Positions 31,036-42,830 of a DNA stretch of 64,000 bases are shown piece after piece. The notes beneath the pieces are model-generated. The model was not told where the DNA came from and made no database searches. It was given only the letters and a program-made list of their open reading frames with translations. Position 1 is the first letter of the stretch. Each line of letters starts with the position of its first letter. Source of the DNA: Candidula unifasciata (lineage: Eukaryota > Mollusca > Gastropoda > Stylommatophora > Geomitridae). Both the position numbers and the translations under genes were made by a program. Where the stretch lies: assembly GCA_905116865.2 (NCBI GenBank), contig CAJHNH020002446.1, positions 1,058,265-1,122,264 on the forward strand, read 5' to 3'.

Positions 31036-31770
31036 CCTGACTATACAGCAAAATTGTTATAAATAAAGAAAGGCAATAATTGGCAGTAGCCTACACTTGG
31101 TAATCATGTACTACTAGAGTGACCTTCTTCTTTTTCTTCTTCTTGGAGGTGTTTCTTGTCTGTAGCTACTCCAAGATATGACTTTGTTTGCAGCACTTTG
31201 AACCTATCTGAAATAGTCAGCATTTGCAAGCATAGATCGCATACATACTACCAGGGTTCTCTTGGACTCGTACGTCTTATAATTACCATCATGGCCTCAT
31301 CATTGTGTAGGTGTTAAAATTTCATAAGCTGACTCTTTGTTGGAGCATTCAAAGTCTAAAATCTAACACCGAAAGGATCACATCCTCTCTGGCATTTTTC
31401 CACAACTGCCTTCACGTGATCCCTTGAGGATGGGTTATTATAAAAAATTATACCTAGGCAACTCAAGTTTGTCATTAATTGTGAGACTTGGAACATCAGC
31501 AACACCGCTAAGACCGGTCCCAAGCCCGGCTGTAAAAGGAGAAGGGTCTTGCTGAACCGGAATGCTTCATGCGTCTCTAGAAGTAATGTGTAACCATGAA
31601 TCTCAACGAGGCGGAATGCATGGTTATTTATTCCACATTATATATCCCAAGACACTCTAAACAGAGACCAAAAAGCCCCTGAATGCGCTGCAGTTGAAGG
31701 CTCTGTAGTTGGACTAAACGTAAAAGTAAGCAAAAAGGACTAGAGAAGAGAGACATTTAGGCGTACTGTA
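31036..31770. other. Intergenic, no recognised element
   Basis: Between LTA4H and the LINE cluster. AT-rich, with a ttcttctttttcttcttctt run near 31125 that is probably a SINE/LINE tail. No coding signal seen. Confidence 0.4.
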
Positions 31771-31774
31771 AAGA

Positions 31775-32100
31775 GAGCATCATCGTCATGTGCCCTGCTA
31801 ACTGGCGTAGGCACTCATGTGTCACCACAGATCACGATCCCTGGTTGCCTGGAACAACTCTTTTGATGATATCCCTCCATGACATGGTTTCAGCCCATTC
31901 AGCATCGTCTCTCTTGGTCTGCCTCAACCCCTTTTTCCACTTATTTTTCCAGTTGTCACGATGCTCCCCAATGTCTCTCTTCTAATGATGTGGCCAAAGA
32001 ACAGTGTTTGTCTCTTTCTTGTTGTAAATAGAGATGTACTTTCATTAGCTTCTTTTAGCAATCGCTGTTGGTTACGCAAGAGAGCGACGTTTAGAATATT
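31775..32100 (-). mobile_element. LINE C-terminal fragment
   Basis: Minus reading QTLFFGHIIRRETLGSIVTT, GKISGKRG.GRPRETML, ISSKELFQATRDRDLW, ending in an ATGACGATGATG tail: an RTE-like LINE C-terminus. Confidence 0.7.
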
Positions 32101-32154
32101 GACACATGCACAGAGATAGTTAAAAAATCATTTCACACGTACAGCAATGCTTGA

Positions 32155-32400
32155 AGATTATTCTGATAGCCTATACTATATTTTGGCCACATCAAACGTC
32201 ATGGTTTCTTGGAAAGGACGGCGATGATGGAGGGTCCAGTTTGTAGAAAGCGAGGCAGGGGTTGACCTCCGCGAAGATGGATACAGGACACTGAAGATGC
32301 ATTTGCATTGAAAGCACATGGGGCTGGAGAGCTGGCTAGGGAGAGGGATACTTTCAAGTGTGCCGAGAGGAGAATGACGTTATGTAAAGGACAAGCTAAT
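32155..32400 (+). mobile_element. LINE C-terminal fragment
   Basis: Decayed F.GHIKRHGFLERTA, KRGRGL and an ALKAHGAGELARERD-like end; related to 11445-11720. Several stops. Confidence 0.6.
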
Positions 32401-32939
32401 TGAGGATGATTCTTTATAGAATGAAAAATTATGTTCATCTAACAACTCACAGGAGGCAACTGCTGAGGATGAATACTCGAGAGTGAAACAAGTGCAATTT
32501 TATGTTTTATAAAGTTCCCCCTACGCAATTTACTCAAGTTACTGTAAGCATGCTGATTGTTTGCCTTGAATCTGTGTCTGGTTTTTTTTTTCTTCTTTAC
32601 ATACCACAAAAATGACGAAATCAAATACAACTGAATTAATTCTTAAAAAAAAAAAAAAAAATTCTTATAGGTGCATGCCAAATTCCAGCAATGTATACCT
32701 AGCGTTCCTGAACAGACAATAGCAATATGCCAAAAGTATCTTGGAGGGAGACAATCCTAAACACGCTGAGTCTCGGGTGATCTTTTCATGGTTTTGGAAG
32801 TGGGATTAGCTAGATGTGTGCTCACTCCTGGGGTACTGTCGCCGTTCTCTCTCTCCATTTCCTAGCCGTCTTCTCTTCGCCCTACATCCATTGCCAGTTG
32901 AAGATGGTATCCAGCAAGGCTGCATACAATTTCTGAGTC

Positions 32940-33730
32940 GACCACTACTAATCCCCAGTTAAGTAAGAGATAATTTGGTTTTAGGAAGGGAAAGAACTGT
33001 ACAGTTGCAATATCTTCTTTAGGGCAGATAATCAAACAGTCTACTGAATATGATAAAAGTCAACATCTTCAATTTATAGATCAAGAAAAGGCTTTTGATC
33101 AAGTTTATAGATTCAGACTGTGAAAAATGTTACAGTGTTATGGTAATAAGATCAAATGTTGGTTAACATCCCGGCTCTTTATCAAGATAGAACAACGGAG
33201 GGAATGAAAAACTGGTTTCCCATCTCATCAGGTGTCATACATGGATGTGTCCTCCCACCATGGCTACACGTTACTTACATGGATAGAATAATAGAGGAGG
33301 CAAATACAGACACTGAAGAAATCAATGAACTTTTTTTTTGGAGACGATAAGTGTCTAATACACCGCTTAGAACATGATTTAGAACATATTGACTCCTTAC
33401 ATCAAACCTACACAAAGTATGATATGATAGTATTAATAAACACCGCGAAAGATGAGATAATGAGGGTAGGCAGGAATCATAATACCATGAACGTTTATGT
33501 TACGGGTGCTACAATCAGACAAGAAAGTAAGAGAATTCAAATATCTAGAAAGCATATTTATATAGGATGGAAGACTCAACAGAGAAATAGAAACCAGAGT
33601 ACAGAAGGCAAAGGCTTTCACCTACCAGTTAGCCCCACTACTTAAATACCCAGACGTCTCCCTTCCAGCAAAACATCACGTGATCAATAGCATCTTTATC
33701 CCTACTTTACGTTATTAGTTCCAAACATGG
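32940..33730 (+). mobile_element. LINE reverse transcriptase fragment
   Basis: FGFRKGRNCTVAI, QFIDQEKAFDQVYR (motif A), a GDDKCLIHRLEHDLEH block (motif C region, here GDD), MRVGRNHNTMNVYVTGA, KAFTYQLAPLLKYPDVSLPA. Frames 33156-33350 and 33325-33645 are pieces of it. Confidence 0.75.
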
Positions 33731-33744
33731 ACAATGAATAGGGC

Positions 33745-34770
33745 ACTTATCATCATCATGTAGCAGGTCCTTTGCAGAACGTCGCTCTCATCACGGTCTG
33801 CCTGAAAGAAACTCGGTCTCTCCCGCCTCATGTACTTTCATACTCAAGGAGTCATTTATATCCTGTGTCCATCTTCATGTCGGTCGGCCCCTGCCCCTCC
33901 TTCCTGGTACCATGGCTTCTGCTATAATTTTTTCCGATCCATCGTGGCGCTTGATATGACCAAAATATTTCAGCTTCCGAGACAGGTTTCTGTTTATTAG
34001 CCAATCTTCCTTGATGTCCAGATCTTTCAAGATGTCAGTATTTTTCCTTTTCGTTTTCCAAGATATTATGAAACTCTTTCTATAGCTAGATTTTCAAAGT
34101 TTGTGACATTTTCAATTTCTTCTTGATTTATTGTCATTTTTGATCCACGGAAGATTTTATCTGTGAACATTATTTTCGTTTTCTTCAAGAACAGATTTTT
34201 ATCTTCACTGTGCTTTTGGACAATCAATATTAAATTGCATATTCCCTTTACGCTGTTCGAAAGGAGGTCTGTGTCATCTGCGTAGCTAATTCCGGAATAC
34301 GGTGTCCGCCAAATTTGAGCGGATCATAACTGTCACAAGTCTGGTCATTTTTGACACTTCTCATTATATTTTTTTAGGGTATATATATATTGAATAGGTA
34401 AGGTGACAGAATTCACCCCTGCCTTACTCCCTTTTGTACCTCGAACTAATCTGATGTTTCACCAGCTGCTCTGATGGCTGCTTGTTCATGATAACGATTT
34501 TCAATTAAATGCACCAAATGCGCTGGAAACCCCATAGTTATCATAATAGTCCACAGTTTGTGGTGTTGGACACAATCAAATGCCTTGCTATAATCAATAA
34601 AACAAGCATGAAGATCTACGTTGTATTCTCTACATTTTTCAAAAAATTATTCTCATATTCAAGATGTGATCCCTAGTTCCTCTACCCTGTCTGAAACCCG
34701 CTTGTGCTTCACGAAGCTCATATTGTAATTGCCTTTCAGTCCTCTTCATGATAATTCGTAGGGCACCAGA
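33745..34770 (-). mobile_element. LINE reverse transcriptase fragment (RTE-like)
   Basis: Minus reading RTERQLQYELREAQAGFRQG, GTRDHILNMRIIF, HACFIDYSKAFDCVQHHKLW (motif A), TMGFPAHLVHLIENRY, VQKGVRQG, SYADDTDLL (motif C), ending in the GRRGRGRPT and PSFFQADRDESD C-terminal block. Overlaps head to head with the plus-strand LINE starting at 34764. Confidence 0.8.
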
Positions 34771-35155
34771 ACAGAAAATAACTACATGGGAAATGCGCTG
34801 TCTCCGCAAAGTCACGAACATCACAAGAAGACACGAATACCAGCACCAGAGACAAAGTCGAAATAAGACTATGTCTGGACTATGTTGACAGACAAAGAAT
34901 GAAATGGTTCGGCCATCTAGTGAGAATGCAACCAGACCAAACTGCATATGAGACATTTTGCAGCAGAACATCTGGGAAGAAGGCGAGAGGAAGACCAAGA
35001 AAGAGATGGATAAATGGTGTAGCAAAAACTTGCAAAAAGGTGAATTAACTAATCACTCAAGCCACACGAGAAGCGCAAAACAAATACAGAAAACAACGAC
35101 ACTGGGCTACAACCTTGTATCAGAGAGAAAGAAGAAGAAGGAGGAAGAAGAAGAG
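34764..35155 (+). mobile_element. LINE 3' end
   Basis: EQKITTWEMRCLRKVTNITR, NEMVRPSSENATRP, then the shared 3' UTR and an aagaagaagg tail; same family as 23100-23475. Confidence 0.75.
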
Positions 35156-35159
35156 AAGA

Positions 35160-35698
35160 GAAGAAGCGCCATTTCTCTAAATTTATGTTCCTATCTTTGT
35201 AGCTAGGCCTTCCTGTCTGTGTCCAAATGTGTTCTACTTATCCTTATTTTCTGGATGCTATCTTCGTGGGTCATCCTCCGTCTGGTTCACTCTCCTTATT
35301 ATTTTGCCCTTGTGTGCTCTATTGTCATAACATCTGGCCCATAAACCTCAATAAGTTGCCGACGAATTTCTGTTTGCAAACAAAAACCGGCTCACTGCAC
35401 GATCCTCACAGCTTGCGGGAGTAATAATTTTTTCACTCACATGTGGCATCAAACAAGATTTCGACAGTGGAAAAAAATAGCACACCGCTATCTAATGAAC
35501 AACATAAACATACTGCATAAGCACATTTGCGTTTTCAATTGTTGTTTGTCGGTGGGGGTCAAATCGGGACTTTACTTTAAAACTCCCCTTGTAGAAAAAC
35601 TAACCTTGGACTATAAACTGTAGGACTATAATTGTATACAACTTTCCGCACACGGGGCCAAATTTGTTTTGCGTTTCCTGTAGAAGACGCACTTGAAA
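35160..35698. other. Upstream region of the Shisa-like gene
   Basis: About 540 bp of nonrepetitive-looking sequence before the start codon; it should hold the promoter and 5' UTR. No clear TATA box was identified. Confidence 0.4.
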
Positions 35699-38600
35699 AT
35701 GGCAACTCAGGTAGCGTTACAGATTGTTGCCTCACTGTTCTTTATGACAGGTAAGTCTCATAATTAATGACACAGTAATTCATACTGTTATTGATGGTTA
35801 TATTTAATGTAATGTTGATTTGTTAATTTAATGTCAACAGATTAGAATACTTAAGGAGTGTTGATTAGGGGAACATTTTCATTTTGTTTTCCTCAGTTAC
35901 TTCACTTCCGCATTATACTTTTGTTACTAAGAGAGTACTAAGACTAAGAGACGGATAAAAAAAAAAGGAAAAGAAATAACGATGACATGCACCCAGAAGT
36001 AATATAATAAGGCAATGTGGCACAAATAATGTGTATTATCGCCACCGCTGTTTATCACAGTTTAGAACAGCTACCCATTTTGATACGTGCGGCAAGTCCC
36101 AATCGTGCAAAATCTCATTCAAAGAATACTTCTTCTTCTCCTTCTTCGCGTTCATCAGCTGTAAACTCTGGCGGAAGGTTCTGGTTGCTCGTCCACTACT
36201 GAACTGGAGTCCTGCTCCAGAACCTGAGTGTTGCGTGTGCATCAGTTTTACAGATCTCATTCTCTTGAATACAGACTGTTGGTTCCTTGCCTCTCCGGCA
36301 GATGCACTCCGACTTCAAAGGAAGCTCCCCAATTAGTCGACTCTTACGACATGCTTTTGGGGAGGCAGTGGGTCTATTCTTGTTTTCCCCACAATGGTGC
36401 CCCGGAACACACATGACTGACTGGCATACTCATTTTCACCCTATGAGTATGCTATCAGTGTCAGACATGGCGACTCACAGCAAACTAGACAAGGAAGTTA
36501 GTAACCACAGAAATGAAATGTCTGAGAATCACTGCAAGAGTGACCAGAAGAGATATAGATATAAATTAAGAATGAGGTAAGTCAGTCCAGATCCAATTCT
36601 AAAAATTACAATTGTAACAATTACCTACAAAGTTAGTCAGCACATCACATGGCAAATTTGCCCACTTGGAGAGAATGTTTTGCGATGCCATACCACAAAA
36701 AGTTAGTTGCATATTCTTTACAGGAAATTGCAGAACCAACCACAGCATTTTTTTCGGCTGTTGTGGTTTTTCTAGACAAATTTTACATTCAGTAGTTTGA
36801 TACCACACAAGCATACACCAAAAGAGCAGAAAGGGAGTAGATCAAGAGGTAGACCATGAACAAAATAGAAAGATAACATCAATGGAACTCTACAACAGAA
36901 CAATGTGACTATGGTCATGGTGGCCATAAGAGCGAAAAGCAGAAACTTATGTTTGCCTTTGCTGTAGTTGTAATAGTGGAGTGGGCACCCCTCCGATTAA
37001 TGGTCCCAAATTCATAATCTGTTTAAATCACCATTGATCACTTGAATCGTGAGAACTAATAGACTCAAATGGCTGGGGCATATTGAGGGAATGTCAGATG
37101 ACAGAGAGGCAAAAACTGTATACACGAGAGAGCTAAGTTAAATATCTAAAGCAGTGAACCTCAAGGGCTGAAAAAGAAGAAGAAAAGTAATCACCAGTAG
37201 TAGAATATATCTCTTACCAACAATGTCATAAATGGATGTTAAATTTCCATTGAAAATAAATTCAACAAAAAATAATGGGAAAATAAAAATACTAAGACAA
37301 TTGATAAAAATGCACACTTACATTTGGCAACACCCTCATAGGTCACATTCTATCTGTTAGACTCTATCTTGGTGTTAAAGAATGTGTAACCAATTCCCCT
37401 TTTGCTTTTTTATGCTTCCATGATATATTTTCAGGGCTCATTTCTTAATTGAAAATAAACCTTTATCATTGTGTTGGCACTGTCTGCTACTGTAGTTATT
37501 CTTAACAGTCTGCTAGGTGTGTATCATGATATTGTGTGTGTTTGTATATGGTTCAGGTGTAAGTGGTTGGAGATGTGCTAAATATGAAAACTACTTCAGC
37601 CAGCAGCCTGACTACATTGACTGTCTTTGGGATTGCTGTGGTAATTCTTTCAACAGACATTGCTGTGCTCCGTAAGTTGACAAATTTTACTGTAATTGTT
37701 ACACACTTTTGTTTATCTGTGACCATATTTAATGCGTGATTTTTTAAATGTGGTGTTTATTTGAAAACACAGAACCACTGTTGGGCACATACATATCTGT
37801 ATTTAAAAAAAAATTGCATTCCAACAAGAGGAGTGGCTGGCTGAATGGTTAGAACACTGGGCTTTTAAGCGGGAGACTCAGGTTCGAATCCTCGGTAAGG
37901 CAAGTGATTTTTTCTGTTGGGGGCAGAATAAAATCCTCACCTGCACAGTCGTGGCGACAGCACTAGCCATGCGGCCGTAAATCCTCAGGCTCAAAGACCT
38001 CCTGCCTACACCGCATAATTGGTAAATCAGAGGCAGTAATTAGCAGTTGGCAGTCCAACAAATATTAATCCAGAGTTGTAAAATGGTCGACTTTTGTATA
38101 AACTAGGTCATAGCAGTGTTCTCAGATAATTTGAGTTAAGAACCAGCGTTACAGCACTTGGGACATTCATGTAAGTGCTCTGTCTTCAGCAGTTCCAGTG
38201 GTACCAGGCAAGAGTCTTATTGTATATTTGTCTTGCTTTTCCTCTGAGTAGGAGCATCATCAAATGCTTTGCCAGCTGGTCTGAACAATTATGCTTTTGG
38301 TGTATCTCATGATCTTCAGTAGCACCTGCCAGTTCATGTACTGATACATTTCCAAACCATGACAAAACACTGTTCAGAATTGTATTTCAATGTTTCCCAA
38401 ATTTTCCTTTCCATAAATCTTTTCAGATATCACAAGTTGTTATAATATGACCAAGAATGATAGTGGCCTCTCCCTAACATTTATGGTATGCTATATTTAT
38501 TCATCAACATTTGTGGCTTAGGCCTTGCGAAAACGCTTCATAATGCCGGGGTGCTGGGTTCCATCCCAGCTGCAGGCCTTTCACCTTGTGTTGGTTTCGA

Positions 38601-40587
38601 CAGTGATATCAAGAGCGGAGCTTCCAGAAAGCAGTGGTAAACTACTGGATGCAAATTTTCTTAGAATAACCGTAACAGCCAAAAAATAGCTGGTGTTGGT
38701 CCTGCAGTATCCTGTAAAGGATACACAACTAACTTTAAAAAAAATCATTTTTCTGTAGTATCTTCATTTTGGACATAGAATATTGATTTACAATTTTTGA
38801 CTAACGGAAATAATAAACTTCTTTGTTAAACAAAACAGGATTGGCATAATTGTTGGATGCTGTATTGTTGGAGCTATTGTAGTGGCTACCCTAACTGTGT
38901 TGTTAATATGCTGGTGGCAGAGAAGGCGAGCTAAGCAGTCACAAGGTCCAAGACTCTTCCATAGTCAACGTCATTCCCACTATCCTGTGGCACCATCGTC
39001 TGTGACAAGACCTGGTAAGTTGTTGTCAGTGAGTGAATCTTTCTGCTTGGGTTCTGTAGCCCCATTTTGGAGGAAAAAAGAATAGACCTCGCCCTCCCCA
39101 AACAAGCATGTTGTAAAAGTTGACTAATTAGGAGTGTTCCCTTCAAAGTCGGAGTGCATCTATCTGAGAGATCTGCTTACCTACTTCAGAAAAACAGACT
39201 TGAGTGCAAAACTCAAGTTCTGGAACAAGACTAAAGTCCAGAAGTGGACAAACAACTAAAATTTTCTGCCAGAGTTTGTTTACAGCCGATGAATGTGAAG
39301 AAGAAGAAGAATGAATGAATCAAGAATTGACATCACTTCACTTTGCTCAGTGAGCTGGCTACAGAACATCAAAGCAGGGTACATATAGAAACAGTAGCTT
39401 CATCTGATACAGCATACAGCGTTTCACAAAATAACCTTCACTTTTCTCCCTGGCTATGCTAGTGTGAAAGGCAGTGAGAGAGCAGCCGCGCTGGTTGGCA
39501 GTGCAACTATCAAGAATGGGCCATCTATGGACAGGAGAGACTAAACTAAACATTATGAGGCTTTTGATTTCATAGAAAATGATTTTTCAGTGAATAGACT
39601 GCCTACTCTGTGCATATCATTAGGAACTGCGAGAAGGAAAACCGTTCTAGAGCCACCCATCAACCAGAATAAAATGGGAGTTGTTAGTCTAAAACACTTG
39701 GAGACATACCCAGGAGGAGATCGTAGCACTTATGGTCATGTCTGATGTGTGATGAAGATGATCTTCAAAATGAATAATGATGCCAGTTTGCAATCAAGCT
39801 GAAAGTGTCTCCCCCCCCCCCCCTCCCCTTTGCCAAACCCTCTGCTCATCCCCAGCCTAATTATTCTCTCCAAATATGGATGCTCTGCCTGTTCTGTTGC
39901 ACTGTTTACTCAACCCACAGATAGCATTTACCATATCCCATAGTAGCTTCCCACCCAGAGGGGCGGCAGCAGCTAATTGGAAAGTTATTATCTGACCTCA
40001 ACCCCTAAATGGTAAGTTATTTTCTGACCTCTGCCTTGTTTGTTCCCACAGAGCATATAAAAGCCGTATGTATGTCTATATTTCTGCCAAAATCTGAACT
40101 CCAAATAAATTATCTTGGGACTGTTTTGGTTTCCTGTAGTGGTCTTAATCCCATTTGAAACCACTTTTGTATAACTGGCAGAGCTGTTGCTCCCTAACCT
40201 CATTGACAGTGTTTTCATTATTGACACAAATATTTTTTTAAATTTTCCTGGTGATATAATGATTTCAAATGTATTGTTTCAATTTTCTATCCAAAAGCAC
40301 CGATGATGGCCTTCACTGCCCCAGACTCAGATCAAGGATTCAAGCAACCCCCAGAAAATGAGTATGGTGGACCCCCTAGAGGGGGCTATAGACCAGGGCC
40401 CCCTCAAGGATATAGAACATCTCCTCGGCCAGAGAAACCACCCATTGATGAGTATTATGATGACAGGCCTCCACAGAGTTACAGGCCTGGCCCACCACAT
40501 GAACTCCGCCAGCAGTACCCACCTTCCATGAGAAGTGAAAAGGTTTCCTTGGGATCTCACTCTGGGGAGAGGGCTGTAGATATTTGA
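35699..40587 (+). CDS. Shisa-like (STMC6-type) single-pass membrane protein, 4 exons, complete
   Basis: Exons 35699-35750, 37557-37671, 38839-39014 and 40298-40587 join in frame (633 nt, 210 aa plus TGA), each border GT-AG. The ATG is preceded in frame by TAG at 35681. Residues 1-18 are a hydrophobic signal peptide. The short ectodomain carries exactly six cysteines at 24, 40, 44, 45, 53 and 54, in the order C-C-CC-CC with a CCGNSFNRHCC core. Residues 57-80 form one membrane helix ending in CWWQRRR, a basic stop-transfer signal. Residues 110-205 are a Pro/Gly/Tyr/Arg-rich cytosolic tail (PPQGY, PPIDEYYDD, PPQSY). This is the known architecture of the Shisa/WBP1/VOPP1/CYYR1 superfamily of transmembrane adaptors; which branch it belongs to is not clear, and strict PPxY motifs are absent. 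An ATTAAA at 40723 could be the polyadenylation signal. Intron 3 holds a family A SINE starting about 40 bp after its donor. Gene reality is well supported; function is inferred. Confidence 0.85.
36128..36405 (-). mobile_element. SINE family A, best-preserved copy
   Basis: Runs from cttcttcttctccttcttcg (complement of the (GAA)n tail) through gcgttcatcagctgtaaac, tctggcggaaggttctgg, cctgagtgttgcgtgtgc, ctgttggttccttgcctc, gcagatgcactccgacttc, gtcgactcttacgacatgc, ggcagtgggtctattcttg to a cccacaatgg end. It lies in intron 1 of the Shisa-like gene. Frames here are SINE readthrough. Confidence 0.85.
36825..37180 (+). mobile_element. LINE C-terminal scraps
   Basis: First RSRGRP then, at 36990-37150, [39 protein letters not shown]; the second matches 8850-9215. 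Intron 1 of the Shisa-like gene. Confidence 0.6.
37832..38065 (+). mobile_element. tRNA-derived SINE family C copy
   Basis: Head GTGGCTGGCTGAATGGTTAG, box B GGTTCGAATCC, body cctgcacagtcgtggcgac, gcactagccatgcggccgt, aatcctcaggctcaaagacc. Intron 2 of the Shisa-like gene. Confidence 0.85.
38110..38280 (-). mobile_element. LINE 3' UTR fragment
   Basis: Matches 45560-45700 (gatttgagttaagaattgac, cagttccagtggtaccag, cttgccttttcctctgag), the 3' end of the RNase H LINE family. Confidence 0.5.
38515..38730 (+). mobile_element. Possible tRNA-derived SINE
   Basis: Box B-like GCTGGGTTCCATCCC near 38550, then a body containing gtggtaaactactggatgca and tcctgtaaaggatacac. Single copy in this window, so family status is uncertain. 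Confidence 0.4.
39055..39312 (+). mobile_element. SINE family A copy in intron 3 of the Shisa-like gene
   Basis: Plus-oriented: ccattttggaggaaaaaaga, gttgactaattagg, ttcaaagtcggagtgcatc, aaactcaagttctggaac, aagtccagaagtgg, ending in gaagaagaagaa. It starts about 40 bp after the exon 3 donor (39014). Confidence 0.85.
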
Positions 40588-40849
40588 AATGCATGCTGCA
40601 GATTAAAATGTTGCCAGTCAGTTTAAACACACACATATATTTCATTGGCAGTTTATAAAACTTGATACAAATAGATGGTTTAATTTTTTTTTTTTAAATG
40701 GAAGAAGAGAAAACAGAACACTATTAAAGGTCTAGCTCCAATATATACAACTTGGCCTTCTTTCATTTTAGTTCTTAAAAGGATGATTGGTACATGTTGG
40801 GATTTACAGTTAGGTTGTGATGTCTGCATTTCGGCCCAACACATCTGAC

Positions 40850-40975
40850 TTGAGCAAATACCTAATTAGTTGCCCTTTATGACATGCTTGTTGGGAGGCA
40901 GTTGGTGTATTCTTTTTTCCCTCCTACAGTGCAGCTGTGGAACCCACTCAGGGATAAAACTTAGTGACATTTTAC
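40850..40975 (-). mobile_element. Partial SINE family A copy
   Basis: Retains aattagttgccctttatgac, atgcttgttgggaggcag, tattcttttttccc. A scrap of family E (gcatttcggcccaacacatc) lies just before it. Confidence 0.55.
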
Positions 40976-41895
40976 TCAACTTTTTCAGCCCTAAGCATGC
41001 ATCACTCATTCTACCCTCACCACTTGTTACCTGCAGCAATACAGTCAGTTTGTAATATAAGAACACTAAATGACAAACATAATTAAAGTAAACAAATCAC
41101 CAGAAAATGAGAATAATAACATTAGATGACATATAGTTAAAGTAAAATGATAAAGAATAATTTATTTAGTTAACTGTTACACACAGCACAAAGAGGTTAG
41201 AAAAATGTACAGTAAGGAGTAACTATTACACACAGGTAGTGTTGACTGGTACTGAATGTGTTATCATTGCCATGCAAACTGCATATATAACATGTTTTAA
41301 GGTGTCTCGGTTATAACTTTACGGACAGTTCATGCCTCTTATATCATCATCATATTACTTGTAATTAAATTTATCTGAAACTTCAGCTAGTAATAGCATA
41401 TTTGAATGAACCAACCTAGCTGTGCTGAATGCCAGAATACACATACTGTACAACAGTATCACCTCTTCATCTTCTTATTCTCCTCCACCTCCTTCTTTCC
41501 TTTACCCCTTCCCCCAACGACCACTAATTTTCTGATGTGAATGCCAGTTTACTTTTGTGAAGTCATTTGTTTGAAGAGATTGGATTTTTTTTTTTTTTAC
41601 TTTACTCTGAGCAAGCAAACTTTATAAACATAAAATTGACTGAATCGTCTGACAATTATTACTACATTCCATTGACCTACATGCTCACCTGTAAAGTTTT
41701 TTTAAATGTATAATGGTAATAATGGATATAGATAATTGTTGTTTCTGTGACTTGGAAAGTTAGGTATAAAGAAGCTAGTACTTTAGTGACCACATCTGAG
41801 AAAAGGGGTTAGAGTTTTGCCAAACAGGCACTGAAATGGAAAACAAGTTGAGAAAATAAGAATGTCCAATATTAAGAAAAATGTGAAATGTACTG
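40976..41895. other. Intergenic, no recognised gene
   Basis: AT-rich sequence downstream of the Shisa-like gene. It could include a long 3' UTR. A T-run lies at ~41587. No coding signal. Confidence 0.4.
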
Positions 41896-42310
41896 GTTTG
41901 GATTCCATCAGTGATAATGAAAAGATAGAATAGGATGGAGGGTCTAGACTGCTATCCCTCTGAGATATAGTGATGCAACAAAGACAAAGATGATATACAT
42001 AAGAGGTTCAGAAAAGCATTCCTTCATGTCACCTAGAGCCAGTTTTAACATTGGCTTTAAGCACTGGACACATGATAGACAAGTCAAACAATTTCTGGGG
42101 GGCCTCATTGGTGTGGTTTTACAAAAGAATTATTACAGCTTCTCGTACTGCCAAAATCCTTTACCAAGGTGTTTTGAAACAAAAGACAGCTTATCACAGT
42201 GCATGAGTAGAGGGAAATTGAAACATAGGACAGCTGCAAAGAGAGGTGGAGGAAGACAGTGTGTGGAAAATTCTAGATAGCTTCTTGTCATGGCTTGGAG
42301 GGGGGTCAAA
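41896..42310 (+). mobile_element. LINE C-terminal fragment (RTE-like)
   Basis: MSRGKLKHRTAAKRGGGRQC, ENSR.LLVMAWRG: decayed copy of the MRRGKIKHVVTTGK..GRRD block seen at 50715-51600. Confidence 0.55.
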
Positions 42311-42599
42311 AAATAAATGAGTATTTTGAGATCACATGTTGTGTAGAGGCATGATATGCCCACGTTATTCAGTCTGGCACTTGATGGCGATGTGTCTGTA
42401 ATGTTTATCTATGGAAGAAATAAACATGTAATTTGTGTGTGTTTATAGTGTTTTGTTTGCATTTTTTAAATTTTTTTGTGTCAACCAGATTGAGATGCAG
42501 TGTACATTCTTTTGCCATCACAGTATACCAATTTGTAGCGCATCAGTTTTGTAGTTTTTCTGAATTTTCTTCGCAAATCTTGAGTGATGGATTTGTTTT

Positions 42600-42830
42600 T
42601 TATTTAGCAGGATTCAGCAATACAGTCATTTCATGTCTACATCAGTCTTCCTCTCGTCTTCTGCCCAGATGTTCTTCTGTAGACGTTTTTTTATGTAGTT
42701 TGGTCTCACTGCATTCTTACTAAATGGCCAAACCACTGGATTCTCTGTCTTTAACTGTGATTCAGGCATAGATTTTTTTCCAATATTTTCTCTATTGCTA
42801 AATATTTGTAACCCTGCCACTTTGTGTATT
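42600..42830 (-). mobile_element. LINE C-terminal fragment
   Basis: Minus reading with frameshift: ENPVVWPFSKNAVRPNYIKK, RLQKNIWAEDERKTD; equivalent to the MKWFGHLVRM..DQT..K block of 23100-23475. Confidence 0.5.

Noticed and set aside
33156..33645. Two overlapping frames as candidate genes
   Set aside because: They are frameshifted pieces of a LINE reverse transcriptase (motif A just upstream, motif C inside).
36031..36336. 101-codon frame and its antisense partners
   Set aside because: SINE family A readthrough; similar frames occur at every A copy.
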